From positions 1 to 17,931 of the forward strand of contig LIAZ01000009.1 in assembly GCA_001438985.1 (NCBI GenBank): a DNA stretch of 17,931 bases, written 5' to 3'. The notes under the pieces were generated by a model. It had not been told where the DNA came from and made no database searches. It saw only the letters and a program-made list of their open reading frames with translations. The DNA is from Acidimicrobium sp. BACL17 MAG-120823-bin42. Its GTDB lineage: Bacteria; Actinomycetota; Acidimicrobiia; Acidimicrobiales; Ilumatobacteraceae. Positions 1 to 6,877 of the stretch are shown here, in pieces. Each line of letters starts with the position of its first letter. Within the stretch, counting starts at the first letter, position 1. Made by a program: the position numbers and the translations under genes.

Positions 1-409
1 CCATGTTGTATCCACGGAAACGGAAATAACTTTCGGCTTTGCGACCAACAGGCACTACCAAATAGTCCTTGCCTGCAAGCACATCGGCTTTGATTTCGCC
101 TTCTGTTGCCCGCATAACACCCGAGTTGTAGCCACCACACAAACCGCGGTCGGCAGTAATGGCCACATAACACGTGGTCTTGACGTTCTCTCGTGTCTTC
201 AAAAATGGCGAATCGCTTCCAGCGCCGCTGGCAGCCAAGTCTTTCACTACTTCAGTAATCATCTCCGAATATGGAACAGCGGCAACCACACGTTGCTGAG
301 CCTTCACGATGCGCGAGGCAGCGATCAGTTCCATTGCACGTGTGATTTTTTTCGTCGCCTGCACGGAACGAATTCGTCCGCGCAGAATGCGCTCTTGACC
401 GCCAGCCAT
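1..409 (-). CDS. atpG: ATP synthase F1 subunit gamma, N-terminal part (cut by window edge)
   Basis: This encodes the central-stalk rotor subunit of F1, which couples rotation of the c ring to catalysis in the alpha/beta hexamer. I translated the reverse strand from the ATG at 409 and read 136 uninterrupted codons to the left edge. The N-terminus has the family pattern of a basic helix (RIRSVQATKKITRAME, residues 12-27, then AASR) and the conserved DRGLCGGYN motif at residues 87-95. Family members are about 290-310 residues, so over half is missing from the window. The start is supported by a GGAG ribosome binding site (417-420) seven bases upstream, which lies across the last codons of atpA; the gap to the atpA stop is only 4 bases. 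It is the last visible gene of the atp operon; atpD and atpC would be expected beyond the edge. Confidence 0.95.
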   Translation of the reverse strand, partial: MAGGQERILRGRIRSVQATKKITRAMELIAASRIVKAQQRVVAAVPYSEMITEVVKDLAASGAGSDSPFLKTRENVKTTCYVAITADRGLCGGYNSGVMRATEGEIKADVLAGKDYLVVPVGRKAESYFRFRGYNM

Positions 410-413
410 CTAA

Positions 414-2012
414 TTACTCCGTTGCGAGTGTCTTAGCGCTTGCGGCGTCTCCAACTTCGCCAGCAGATGTGGCGGTTGGGTCAGCGCTTGCTGATGCGGA
501 TGTTGCGATAAACGAAGCCTTAAACGACTTCACGATGTCGGCGAGATCCTTTGGCACATCTGCCTTTGGATCTTGACGAATTCCCGAAAGAACCGAAGAG
601 TGACGGCTGCGCATGTGTTCGAGAAGTTCGTTCTCGAAACGGCGAACGTCGCTGACTGCGACATCGTCGAGGTAGCCCTTCGTGCCGGTGAAAATTGATA
701 CCACTTGCTCTTCCACCGGCATTGGGCTGTTGAGTGGTTGCTTCAACAACTCAACCAAGCGATATCCGCGCTCGAGCTGTGCCTTCGAAATGGCGTCGAG
801 TTCGGAACCGAATGTGGCGAATGCTTCAAGCTCACGGAACTGAGCAAGGTCGAGCTTCAGTGTTCCTGAAACGCTCTTCATTGCCTTGATCTGTGCAGCA
901 CCACCTACGCGCGATACCGAGATACCTACGTCTACTGCTGGACGAACACCCGACTTGAAGAGGTTGTCCTGCAAGTACACCTGACCGTCGGTAATCGAAA
1001 TCACGTTGGTCGGAATGTAAGCCGATACGTCGCCAGCCTTGGTTTCAATTACTGGCAATGCAGTAAGTGAACCTGCACCGTTTGCGTCGCTCAATTTTGC
1101 GGCGCGCTCGAGCAAGCGGCTGTGTAGGTAGAACACGTCTCCTGGGTACGCCTCACGGCCTGGTGGACGACGAAGCAACAACGACATTTGGCGATATGCC
1201 TCGGCTTGCTTCGACAAGTCGTCGTACACAACAAGTGCGTGCTCGCCGTTTTCCATCCAGTGTTGACCCATTGCGCAACCGGCATATGGTGCCAAGTACT
1301 TAAACGGTGCTGGGTCAGATGCTGGAGCAGCAACAACAACGGTGTATTCAAGCGCGCCGTATTGGCGAAGTACTTCAACAGTCTGTGCAACGGTTGAACC
1401 CTTCTGGCCGATGGCTACGTAAATGCACTTCACGCCAAGTCCGCGCTGGTTAATGATGGTGTCAATCGCGATCGTGGTCTTGCCGGTCTTGCGGTCACCA
1501 ATGATGAGCTCGCGTTGACCGCGACCAATTGGGGTCATCGCGTCGATCGACTTGATTCCGGTCTGCAATGGCTCGTGTACTGGCTTACGACCCATGATTC
1601 CTGGCGCCTGAATTTCTACACGGCGCGAAATTGAACCAACGATGTCACCCTTGCCATCAATTGGCGTGCCGAGCGCGTTAACTACGCGACCCAACATTGC
1701 GTCACCAACTGGCACCGACAAAATGTTGCCAGTTGACTTCACTGGCTGACCTTCTTCAATTTCATCAGCATCACCGAGAATTACGGCACCGATTGAATCT
1801 TCGTCAAGGTTAAGTGCGAGGCCAACGATGCCGCCTTCAAACTCGAGCAATTCGTTTACAGCGCAATCGGGAAGGCCGCTTACGCGCGCAATACCGTCAC
1901 CCACTTCGGTCACGCGACCAACGGTGCGTGCTTCAGTTGATGCTTGGAATCCATCAAGACTCTTATTAATCGCTGCCGCAATATCACTTGCGGAAAGTGT
2001 TAGATCAGCCAT
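414..2012 (-). CDS. atpA: ATP synthase F1 subunit alpha
   Basis: This is the non-catalytic nucleotide-binding subunit of the F1 hexamer. At 532 residues it is longer than E. coli AtpA (513). Visible motifs are the Walker A loop GDRKTGKT (172-179), the Walker B region ALVVYDDLSKQ, and the family signature PAVDVGISVS, followed by the arginine of VSRVGG that reaches the catalytic site of the neighbouring beta subunit. Homology to E. coli ends near SFKASF (about 496-501); beyond it is a tail of about 29 residues rich in Ala, Ser and Thr that looks disordered. The ATG at 2012 has an AAGGA site at good spacing, 23 bases after the atpH stop. Mycobacterial alpha subunits also carry a C-terminal extension, which restrains ATP hydrolysis; whether this tail acts alike is unknown. 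Confidence 0.98.
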   Translation of the reverse strand: MADLTLSASDIAAAINKSLDGFQASTEARTVGRVTEVGDGIARVSGLPDCAVNELLEFEGGIVGLALNLDEDSIGAVILGDADEIEEGQPVKSTGNILSVPVGDAMLGRVVNALGTPIDGKGDIVGSISRRVEIQAPGIMGRKPVHEPLQTGIKSIDAMTPIGRGQRELIIGDRKTGKTTIAIDTIINQRGLGVKCIYVAIGQKGSTVAQTVEVLRQYGALEYTVVVAAPASDPAPFKYLAPYAGCAMGQHWMENGEHALVVYDDLSKQAEAYRQMSLLLRRPPGREAYPGDVFYLHSRLLERAAKLSDANGAGSLTALPVIETKAGDVSAYIPTNVISITDGQVYLQDNLFKSGVRPAVDVGISVSRVGGAAQIKAMKSVSGTLKLDLAQFRELEAFATFGSELDAISKAQLERGYRLVELLKQPLNSPMPVEEQVVSIFTGTKGYLDDVAVSDVRRFENELLEHMRSRHSSVLSGIRQDPKADVPKDLADIVKSFKASFIATSASASADPTATSAGEVGDAASAKTLATE

Positions 2013-2035
2013 GTTTATGTCCTTTCAGAACGAAA

Positions 2036-2563
2036 TCAGATTCGGGTCTTCAAATTGTCGAGGCGGGTGCGAACAGTGTCGTCAATAACTTTGTCACCAA
2101 CAGTGGCAACAAGACCACCGATGACGCTTGGGTCAACAACAACTTTCAGGTTCACTGTTTTGCCAGTTGCTTTGCTGAGCGCTGCAGCCAAACGAGTTTG
2201 CTGATCATCAGTCAACGCAATCGCGCTGCGTACTTCAGCGAGATCTTGATTGTTGCCGGCAGAGGAAAGCGCAATAACTTCATCAAATACTGCAGGCAGT
2301 TCGCGAACCTGGCCACTGGCAACGATCATCGAAACGATCTGCACGGTTGCGCGGTTTGCACGAGTACCAATCAACTGCTCGACAACTTGCAAGCGACGCT
2401 CGGACGGAATGGTTGCATCGCCTAAAACATTGCGCAACTCATCGCTCGACTCGTACGCGCGTGCAACTGCATACAGCTCATTGCTAATTGCATCGGCGGC
2501 ACCTTCGGCTTGCGCAATTGCGAACAATGCCTGTGCGTATGCCTTTACTTTTGCGTTACTCAT
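2036..2563 (-). CDS. atpH: ATP synthase F1 subunit delta (OSCP)
   Basis: This is the peripheral-stalk cap that joins the b subunits to the top of the alpha/beta hexamer. It has 175 residues, the usual size for a free-standing delta. The N-terminus (KVKAYAQALFAIAQAEG) is the typical first helix of the OSCP domain, and the C-terminal part contains the VNLKVVVDPSVIGGLVATVG stretch typical of the family. The ATG shares an ATGA overlap with the stop of the preceding b-subunit gene and has a GGAG site seven bases upstream. In mycobacteria delta is fused to a second b-like domain (b-delta); here the two remain separate but overlapping genes. Confidence 0.95.
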   Translation of the reverse strand: MSNAKVKAYAQALFAIAQAEGAADAISNELYAVARAYESSDELRNVLGDATIPSERRLQVVEQLIGTRANRATVQIVSMIVASGQVRELPAVFDEVIALSSAGNNQDLAEVRSAIALTDDQQTRLAAALSKATGKTVNLKVVVDPSVIGGLVATVGDKVIDDTVRTRLDNLKTRI

Positions 2564-3105
2564 CGCCCTGCTCCAACCTTCGAAATGAAGTTTTCTACGA
2601 GGTCCTTATGGATCTGATCATTGAGCGTTGCAGCAACCACGATTGGTGTTGCACGCGATGCAAGCACTGAAATTTCATTGCGCAGTTCGTCTGATCCGCG
2701 TCCACGTGCCGCAGAAATTTCTGCTTCTGCTTTCGCTTCAAGTTCAGCAATTTCTGCAGTCATGCGCGTACGTCCTTCGGCCAACACTGCAGAAGCTTGT
2801 GCGTCTGCTTCGGCCAAAATGCGTGCGCGCTCTCCAGCAACATCACCTAATGCTTTGCGAATATTCTGAGCGTCGCTTTCTGCGGTGACCTTCGCGGCCG
2901 CCGCATCGTCAAGCTCTTTCTGAATTTTCTCAGTACGAGCCGAGAAGCTCTTCTTGATCATTGGTCCAGCAAATTTCACCAACGCGCTCACAACGATGAC
3001 TGTTGCCAAGCCACCGTAAATGATTTCGGCAGTTTCCGGCAATATCCAGCTGTGTGTCTGGGTTGGGTCCTCTACCGCCAACAATGAGATGACGTGCGCC
3101 ATCAT
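2560..3105 (-). CDS. atpF: ATP synthase F0 subunit b (second b-type gene)
   Basis: A peripheral-stalk subunit of 181 residues. A short N-terminal segment is followed by one membrane helix (about residues 26-47, AEIIYGGLATVIVV onward) and then a long charged Ala/Glu/Arg-rich helix (about 55-165) suited to coiled-coil dimerisation. It overlaps atpF' by ATGA upstream and atpH by ATGA downstream, so all three are probably translationally coupled. Two ATG codons are in tandem at the start; the first is preferred because it gives the ATGA overlap and sits seven bases after a GGAG site. Its place directly before delta matches the N-terminal half of the mycobacterial b-delta fusion. Which of the two b-type genes should be called b and which b' is arbitrary from sequence alone. 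Confidence 0.92.
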   Translation of the reverse strand: MMAHVISLLAVEDPTQTHSWILPETAEIIYGGLATVIVVSALVKFAGPMIKKSFSARTEKIQKELDDAAAAKVTAESDAQNIRKALGDVAGERARILAEADAQASAVLAEGRTRMTAEIAELEAKAEAEISAARGRGSDELRNEISVLASRATPIVVAATLNDQIHKDLVENFISKVGAGR

Positions 3106-3698
3106 GAACGTGCTCCAGTCTGCATTACTTGTTGCACGGCTTTTTGAACCACACTCGCGTCAGGAGACTTGCCCACTGCAAGCTGCGTGGTGTGTTCAGT
3201 TACCGATGCAACGGCTGCGGCCACTTGGTCGCGTACTGCGTTGCGTGCTGCTTCAAGTTCTGCTTCGGCTGCTGCGCGCTTCGTTGCGATGCGTGCGTTG
3301 GCTTCTGCAATCTTGCTGCTGCGTTCTTGATCCAATGTTTGGCGTGCCTTGTCGACGCGTGCTGCTGCTTCGGAGCGAACCGTTGCAATTTCAGCCTCGT
3401 ACTTCGACACGTCCGACTTTGCGGCCGATCGAGTTGAGTCGGCCGACTCAAAGTCTTCGCGAATGCCGTTGTAACGAGCGTCCATTCCCTTTTTGATTCG
3501 GGGGAACAAGAACACGCGCATAATGACCAGGAACACGAGGAACGAACCAGCACCCCAGATGAGCTCTTTGCTCTCTGGTGCGATTGGGTTCGGTCCTGTC
3601 GTTTCGGCCGCGCTTGCTTCTGTTCCGCCTTCAGCGGTCTCAGCAGCAACGCGTACCTGTACCAGGCCACCTTGCAGTGTCGTTACGTGAACTCGCAT
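3102..3698 (-). CDS. atpF: ATP synthase F0 subunit b' (first b-type gene)
   Basis: A second, clearly different b-type peripheral-stalk subunit of 198 residues. It has an unusually long N-terminal region of about 45 residues before the membrane helix (roughly 45-66, starting ELIWGAGSFLVFLVIM), then FPRIKKGMDAR and a long Ala/Glu/Lys/Arg coiled-coil helix. The segment NPIAPESKELIWG resembles the start of actinobacterial AtpF. It follows atpE by 5 bases and overlaps the second b gene by ATGA. No good ribosome binding site precedes the ATG at 3698, so translation may depend on coupling to atpE; no better in-frame start was found before the membrane helix. A heterodimeric stalk (b/b') is the likely outcome. 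Confidence 0.88.
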   Translation of the reverse strand: MRVHVTTLQGGLVQVRVAAETAEGGTEASAAETTGPNPIAPESKELIWGAGSFLVFLVIMRVFLFPRIKKGMDARYNGIREDFESADSTRSAAKSDVSKYEAEIATVRSEAAARVDKARQTLDQERSSKIAEANARIATKRAAAEAELEAARNAVRDQVAAAVASVTEHTTQLAVGKSPDASVVQKAVQQVMQTGARS

Positions 3699-3703
3699 TG
3701 GGA

Positions 3704-3994
3704 TCAGGCGAACTTCAGCAGAATGAAGGCAACGAAGCCGATAAGTGCAAGAGCTTCGGTAAATGCAACACCAAGGAACATGGTGGTGCGGACCATACCT
3801 GCGGACTCCGGCTGACGTGCCATTGCTTCAATGGCCTTACCGAAAATCATTCCAATTCCGATGCCAGGTCCGATTGCTGCAAGACCATATGCAAGACCCG
3901 CCATCTGAGCAGCGGCATTTGCCTTTGCTTCAGCTGGTGTGAGTTCTGCTGCAACGCGAATGCTCGCGTGTGCGATTCGTGTTAACGCTTCCAT
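3704..3994 (-). CDS. atpE: ATP synthase F0 subunit c (proton-translocating ring)
   Basis: This is the proteolipid that forms the rotating c ring in the membrane. It has 96 residues with two membrane hairpin helices: the first carries the glycine motif GPGIGIG (42-48), then the polar loop (ARQPES, 59-64), and the second carries the ion-binding Glu80 in FTEALALIG. The residue aligned with the Na+-ligand Gln of Na+-type rings (GPGVGQG in Ilyobacter) is Ile here, and the residue after Glu80 is Ala rather than Ser, so H+ coupling is expected. The first 25-30 residues form an extra N-terminal segment; E. coli c has 79 residues in all. The ATG at 3994 has an AGGAGA site at ideal spacing, so the extension is probably real. 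A 73-base spacer separates it from atpB. Confidence 0.96.
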   Translation of the reverse strand: MEALTRIAHASIRVAAELTPAEAKANAAAQMAGLAYGLAAIGPGIGIGMIFGKAIEAMARQPESAGMVRTTMFLGVAFTEALALIGFVAFILLKFA

Positions 3995-4022
3995 TTTTTA
4001 TCTCCTGTTTAGTTGTTTAGTT
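3995..4022 (-). promoter_or_regulatory. Strong ribosome binding site and A-rich translation-initiation region of atpE
   Basis: Just upstream of the atpE ATG on the minus strand lies AGGAGA (4001-4006), with an A-rich spacer. Directly before it is a perfect tandem repeat of the 8-mer AACTAAAC (4007-4022 on the plus strand as gtttagtt twice), followed upstream by a run of A. The region looks unstructured and poor in G. In E. coli an A/U-rich unstructured region before atpE raises translation to supply the 10 or more c subunits needed per enzyme. The same role here is inference. Confidence 0.5.
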
Positions 4023-4067
4023 TTTTGTGGGTATCTGTCGGTAACTGATTTATCTGAACTGTCTGAA

Positions 4068-4874
4068 TTAGTGCTCTGGGTGCGTTGCCCCACCGATGTA
4101 CACCGCGGTAAGCACCGTGAAGATGTACGCCTGGAGGAATGCAACCAAGATCTCAAAGCCCGTCAAGAAGATGAGCAAGGCGAATGGCAAAATACCGATT
4201 GGTACGAGGAAGAACCTCTGTGTCTCTGCCTGAATAAGCGACTGGGTGAGCAATGCAAAGATCACAAGCAAAAGGTGACCAGCAAGCATGTTTGCAAAAA
4301 GTCGCACTGCCAACGAGAACGGACGAACAACAAGAGTTGAGATCAGTTCAATTGGTGTCACCAAGATGTACAACGCTTTTGGTACGCCAGGTGGGAACAA
4401 CACATTCTTGAAATAACCGAACAAACCTTGGTGCTTAATGCCTGTTGCGTTGAACACCACCCACACAAGCAGCGCCATAAATGCAGGAATACCCATGCGC
4501 GCAGTTGCCGGCATTTGAATGAACGGAATGATTCCTGGCAAGTTGCACAAGTAAATGAACACAAACATGGTGAGCAAGAACGGCGTCCAACCCATTCCTG
4601 ATTTGCCCATGGTTTCCATGATGATGTTCTTCTCGACGAACTCAACGATGATCTCGGCCAAGTTGCGGCTGCCCTTTGGAGCCTTGCGCCCATCTTTTAG
4701 TGAAGCAACAAGAAACAACATTGTTCCAATGAGCGCAGACAAGATTGCGATGATGACAACTTTGTTGATGCCTGGAACAACATCTTTCCAACGAAGAATG
4801 GTGTTGATTGGAGGGAAGCTAAAACCGCGCCCCACGCTTTCACCAAGAATTACTGCAATTTGGTTTGAGAACAC
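4068..4874 (-). CDS. atpB: ATP synthase F0 subunit a
   Basis: This membrane stator subunit forms the two proton half-channels against the c ring. It has 268 residues with five or six predicted membrane helices. The essential arginine (E. coli Arg210) is Arg191 in the conserved VRLFANMLAGH segment; the last helices contain the conserved polar positions seen in GFEILVAFLQAYIFTVLTAVYIG. The start is GTG at 4874, with AGGA five bases upstream; no upstream alternative has a better site. It lies 19 bases after atpI and 73 bases before atpE. Confidence 0.97.
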   Translation of the reverse strand: MFSNQIAVILGESVGRGFSFPPINTILRWKDVVPGINKVVIIAILSALIGTMLFLVASLKDGRKAPKGSRNLAEIIVEFVEKNIIMETMGKSGMGWTPFLLTMFVFIYLCNLPGIIPFIQMPATARMGIPAFMALLVWVVFNATGIKHQGLFGYFKNVLFPPGVPKALYILVTPIELISTLVVRPFSLAVRLFANMLAGHLLLVIFALLTQSLIQAETQRFFLVPIGILPFALLIFLTGFEILVAFLQAYIFTVLTAVYIGGATHPEH

Positions 4875-4893
4875 TGTGATCCTGCTTTATCGA

Positions 4894-5382
4894 CTAGTTA
4901 CTTGTTGAATCTTGGACGGTGGGGCTTGCTACATGTTTTGGCTTGAGTCCGGGGAAAGCAAGCGACAAAGAAATATAACGCATTTCCCAGAAGAGCAACC
5001 CAACGTGACTAATGACAATAGTCATGCACAATGGCACGAGTTCAACCCACGTCGCGTTACGGACGAAAAATACGGCTGCGGCGATTACCGCTAGGCGAAA
5101 AATGTAACCAAACAACGTTGCACCCATCATGAGGGCATATGAAATACGGGCGGTATACGACACCATCCAGGCAGCGACTGCAAAGTTCCCCAGCACAAGT
5201 GCAACCCCATAAGCACTTGACCATGCACCGTTCACTCCCCAAAACAATGCGCTCAGCCCAATCAAGATGGGGGCCACTATTGAGCCATGCTTAATGATGT
5301 CTCGCACAATTGCAGCCTCAGGAGCTGGGCCTTGGTCGTTCATAGAAAGAATTGACACGTATTGAGGATCATCAGTTTTCAC
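4894..5382 (-). CDS. atpI: AtpI-like membrane protein (ATP synthase I family)
   Basis: A 162-residue protein with four predicted membrane helices (about 35-51, 55-77, 84-107 and 112-132) and hydrophilic ends. Size, topology and position just before atpB fit the ATP synthase protein I family, whose members help assemble the c ring in some bacteria. Sequence motifs in this family are weak, so the call rests largely on context. The GTG start at 5382 is preceded by AAAGGAG at five bases and overlaps the end of the preceding atpZ-like gene by 11 bases. An ATG at codon 14 is a less likely start. Confidence 0.8.
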   Translation of the reverse strand: MKTDDPQYVSILSMNDQGPAPEAAIVRDIIKHGSIVAPILIGLSALFWGVNGAWSSAYGVALVLGNFAVAAWMVSYTARISYALMMGATLFGYIFRLAVIAAAVFFVRNATWVELVPLCMTIVISHVGLLFWEMRYISLSLAFPGLKPKHVASPTVQDSTSN

Positions 5383-5671
5383 TAAGGCTCCTTTCGCGTT
5401 GGTGCGCCATCGATTTATTTGACCGTTGTTCTTCTAGTGCCTTCATCCGTCCGTTGTAGGTGTAATACATGCGGATGAAATTGCCAACAAGCGAAAACAC
5501 CACCAATGCAATAGTGACGAACGGCAATGTTCCCACTTGTGAGTCAATAACCAGTCCTATGACTGTGAACACCAACACGCTCACCGCCATCTCTGGGCCA
5601 CGACCGAGTGTGTCACTCATGCCAGATTCCAATGCCTTCTTCGGCACGAATTTTTTTGGAAAATTCTTCAA
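5372..5671 (-). CDS. atpZ: AtpZ/AtpI-family small membrane protein
   Basis: A small protein with two predicted membrane helices (about residues 27-45 and 50-70 from the chosen start), a Lys-rich N-terminus and a charged C-terminal tail (ALEEQRSNKS). The pattern GRGPEMAVSVLVFTVIGLV followed by a second helix ending in IRMYYTY fits the AtpZ family encoded first in many atp operons. The reading frame stays open upstream to a TTG at 5734, but no ribosome binding site is found there. I chose TTG at 5671 (99 residues) because GAGGG lies seven bases upstream; the ATG at 5620 (82 residues) is a real alternative with a weaker site. The 87 bases between it and the wecA-like stop show no convincing promoter, so it is probably read from upstream. 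Confidence 0.75.
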   Translation of the reverse strand: MKNFPKKFVPKKALESGMSDTLGRGPEMAVSVLVFTVIGLVIDSQVGTLPFVTIALVVFSLVGNFIRMYYTYNGRMKALEEQRSNKSMAHQRERSLSEN

Positions 5672-5678
5672 CGAAAAG

Positions 5679-5683
5679 CCCTC
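5679..5683 (-). promoter_or_regulatory. Ribosome binding site deciding the atpZ start
   Basis: GAGGG on the minus strand, seven bases before the TTG at 5671. It favours this TTG over the more upstream TTG at 5734, which has no such site. The ATG at 5620 remains possible. Confidence 0.4.
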
Positions 5684-5758
5684 GTTTAACGCTTGTGAAA
5701 CTACGAACAAACTACTTGCCCGCCCTCTGCGCAAACAAACCGGTAGTGCAATTGTGCG

Positions 5759-6877
5759 TTATTCGGCAGGTGTCTGGGGCCGCCAGCGCGGATGAAACAC
5801 GGTAAACGCTGCCAACAACACCGCCGTGGCCAGTAGTGGCCAAAAGTTTGGCCGGGCTGTGGTGAGCGCAGGATACAGCGCAACTGCTGACAACAACGCG
5901 GTCCACGACCACAAAATGACCACGGCACGACGCGGACCATGGCCAAGGGCAATCAGGCGGTGATGCAGATGCCCACGATCGGCAGTTGCGAAACCTTGCC
6001 TGCTTACCGTGCGTCGCAGAATGGCAAATAACACGTCGAAAAATGGCACACCCAATATGAGCAACGGGATAAACAACGGCGCAATAAAGAAATATGTTTG
6101 GCCACTGACACCTTGCAATTGCGGGTCTGCTCGCCCACCCACAACACTCGTTGATACAGCCATTAACAATCCCAGCACGAGCGCGCCAACATCGCCCATA
6201 AATATTCGTGCGGGGTTGAAGTTGTACGGCAAGAACCCTAAACAGATTCCAAGTGTGATGATCGCAATTAACGGACCGATGTTTGGTTGCGCCAATAACC
6301 CTTGATCGGCAAGATGCTTGCTGTACACAAAAAATGTTGCTGAAGCAATTGCAACAATTCCTGTTGCTAAACCGTCAAGCCCATCGATCAAGTTGATGGC
6401 TTGTGTCATTCCTAATAGCCACATCACGGTGAATAGCGGAATCCAATCGTTAGACAACACGAAGACATCGAGGAATGGAACACGGAAATAAAACATCGTC
6501 ACGCCAAACCACACCAACACCAATGCAACAACAACAACACCAGTGACCTTCATTGGCGCAGACAAATCTCTGATGTCGTCTGCAAAGCCCAACGCTGCAA
6601 TCAGCAATGCGGCAAGCACTACACCAATGAGCTCGGAGTTGCCTGAAATGACGAGTGAAAATCGGTCCATCCGCCACGCAAGCAACAGTGCGGCAACCAA
6701 TCCTCCGATGAATGCAATACCACCAACGTTTGGGGTTGGTACTGGGTGCGCCCGACGTTCATCAGGTTCGGCCATCCAGTCTCGTTTACGCGCATAACGC
6801 TCGACAAGCGGGGTCAAGATCGCAGTGACCACCGCGGCACACAGGCCAACGATCAGGTATCCAGAAAGATCAATCAC
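5759..6877 (-). CDS. wecA: Polyprenyl-phosphate sugar-1-phosphate transferase (MraY/WecA family)
   Basis: An integral membrane enzyme that transfers a sugar-1-phosphate, probably GlcNAc-1-P, from a UDP-sugar to decaprenyl or undecaprenyl phosphate, the first step in making cell-wall linker or polysaccharide. Family motifs are the Asp pair in GFADDIRDL (Asp100-101), NLIDGLDGLATG (from 162), FMGDVGALVLG (from 226) and the HLHHR motif (303-307), which marks the WecA/TagO branch rather than MraY. About ten or eleven membrane helices are predicted. The more common FMGDSGS has Val and Ala here. I chose GTG at 6877 because it overlaps the glyA stop as GTGA; an upstream GTG at 6910 would add 11 residues (CQVPCVLKAC) inside glyA and has no ribosome binding site. 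Mycobacteria also carry this gene (rfe) just before the atp operon. Confidence 0.88.
   Translation of the reverse strand: MIDLSGYLIVGLCAAVVTAILTPLVERYARKRDWMAEPDERRAHPVPTPNVGGIAFIGGLVAALLLAWRMDRFSLVISGNSELIGVVLAALLIAALGFADDIRDLSAPMKVTGVVVVALVLVWFGVTMFYFRVPFLDVFVLSNDWIPLFTVMWLLGMTQAINLIDGLDGLATGIVAIASATFFVYSKHLADQGLLAQPNIGPLIAIITLGICLGFLPYNFNPARIFMGDVGALVLGLLMAVSTSVVGGRADPQLQGVSGQTYFFIAPLFIPLLILGVPFFDVLFAILRRTVSRQGFATADRGHLHHRLIALGHGPRRAVVILWSWTALLSAVALYPALTTARPNFWPLLATAVLLAAFTVFHPRWRPQTPAE

Noticed and set aside
3020..3690. Plus-strand open frames opposite the two atpF genes
   Set aside because: They mirror the Ala/Glu-rich coiled-coil codons of the b subunits, have no recognisable domains and lie wholly inside well-supported genes.
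3704..3994. Na+-dependent ATP synthase
   Set aside because: The c subunit lacks the Gln and Ser/Thr ligands typical of Na+-binding rings; Glu80 is followed by Ala, and the glycine motif has Ile at the Gln position.
5672..5758. A promoter for the atp genes between the wecA-like gene and atpZ
   Set aside because: Several TAnnnT-like hexamers occur, but none has a credible -35 at proper spacing.
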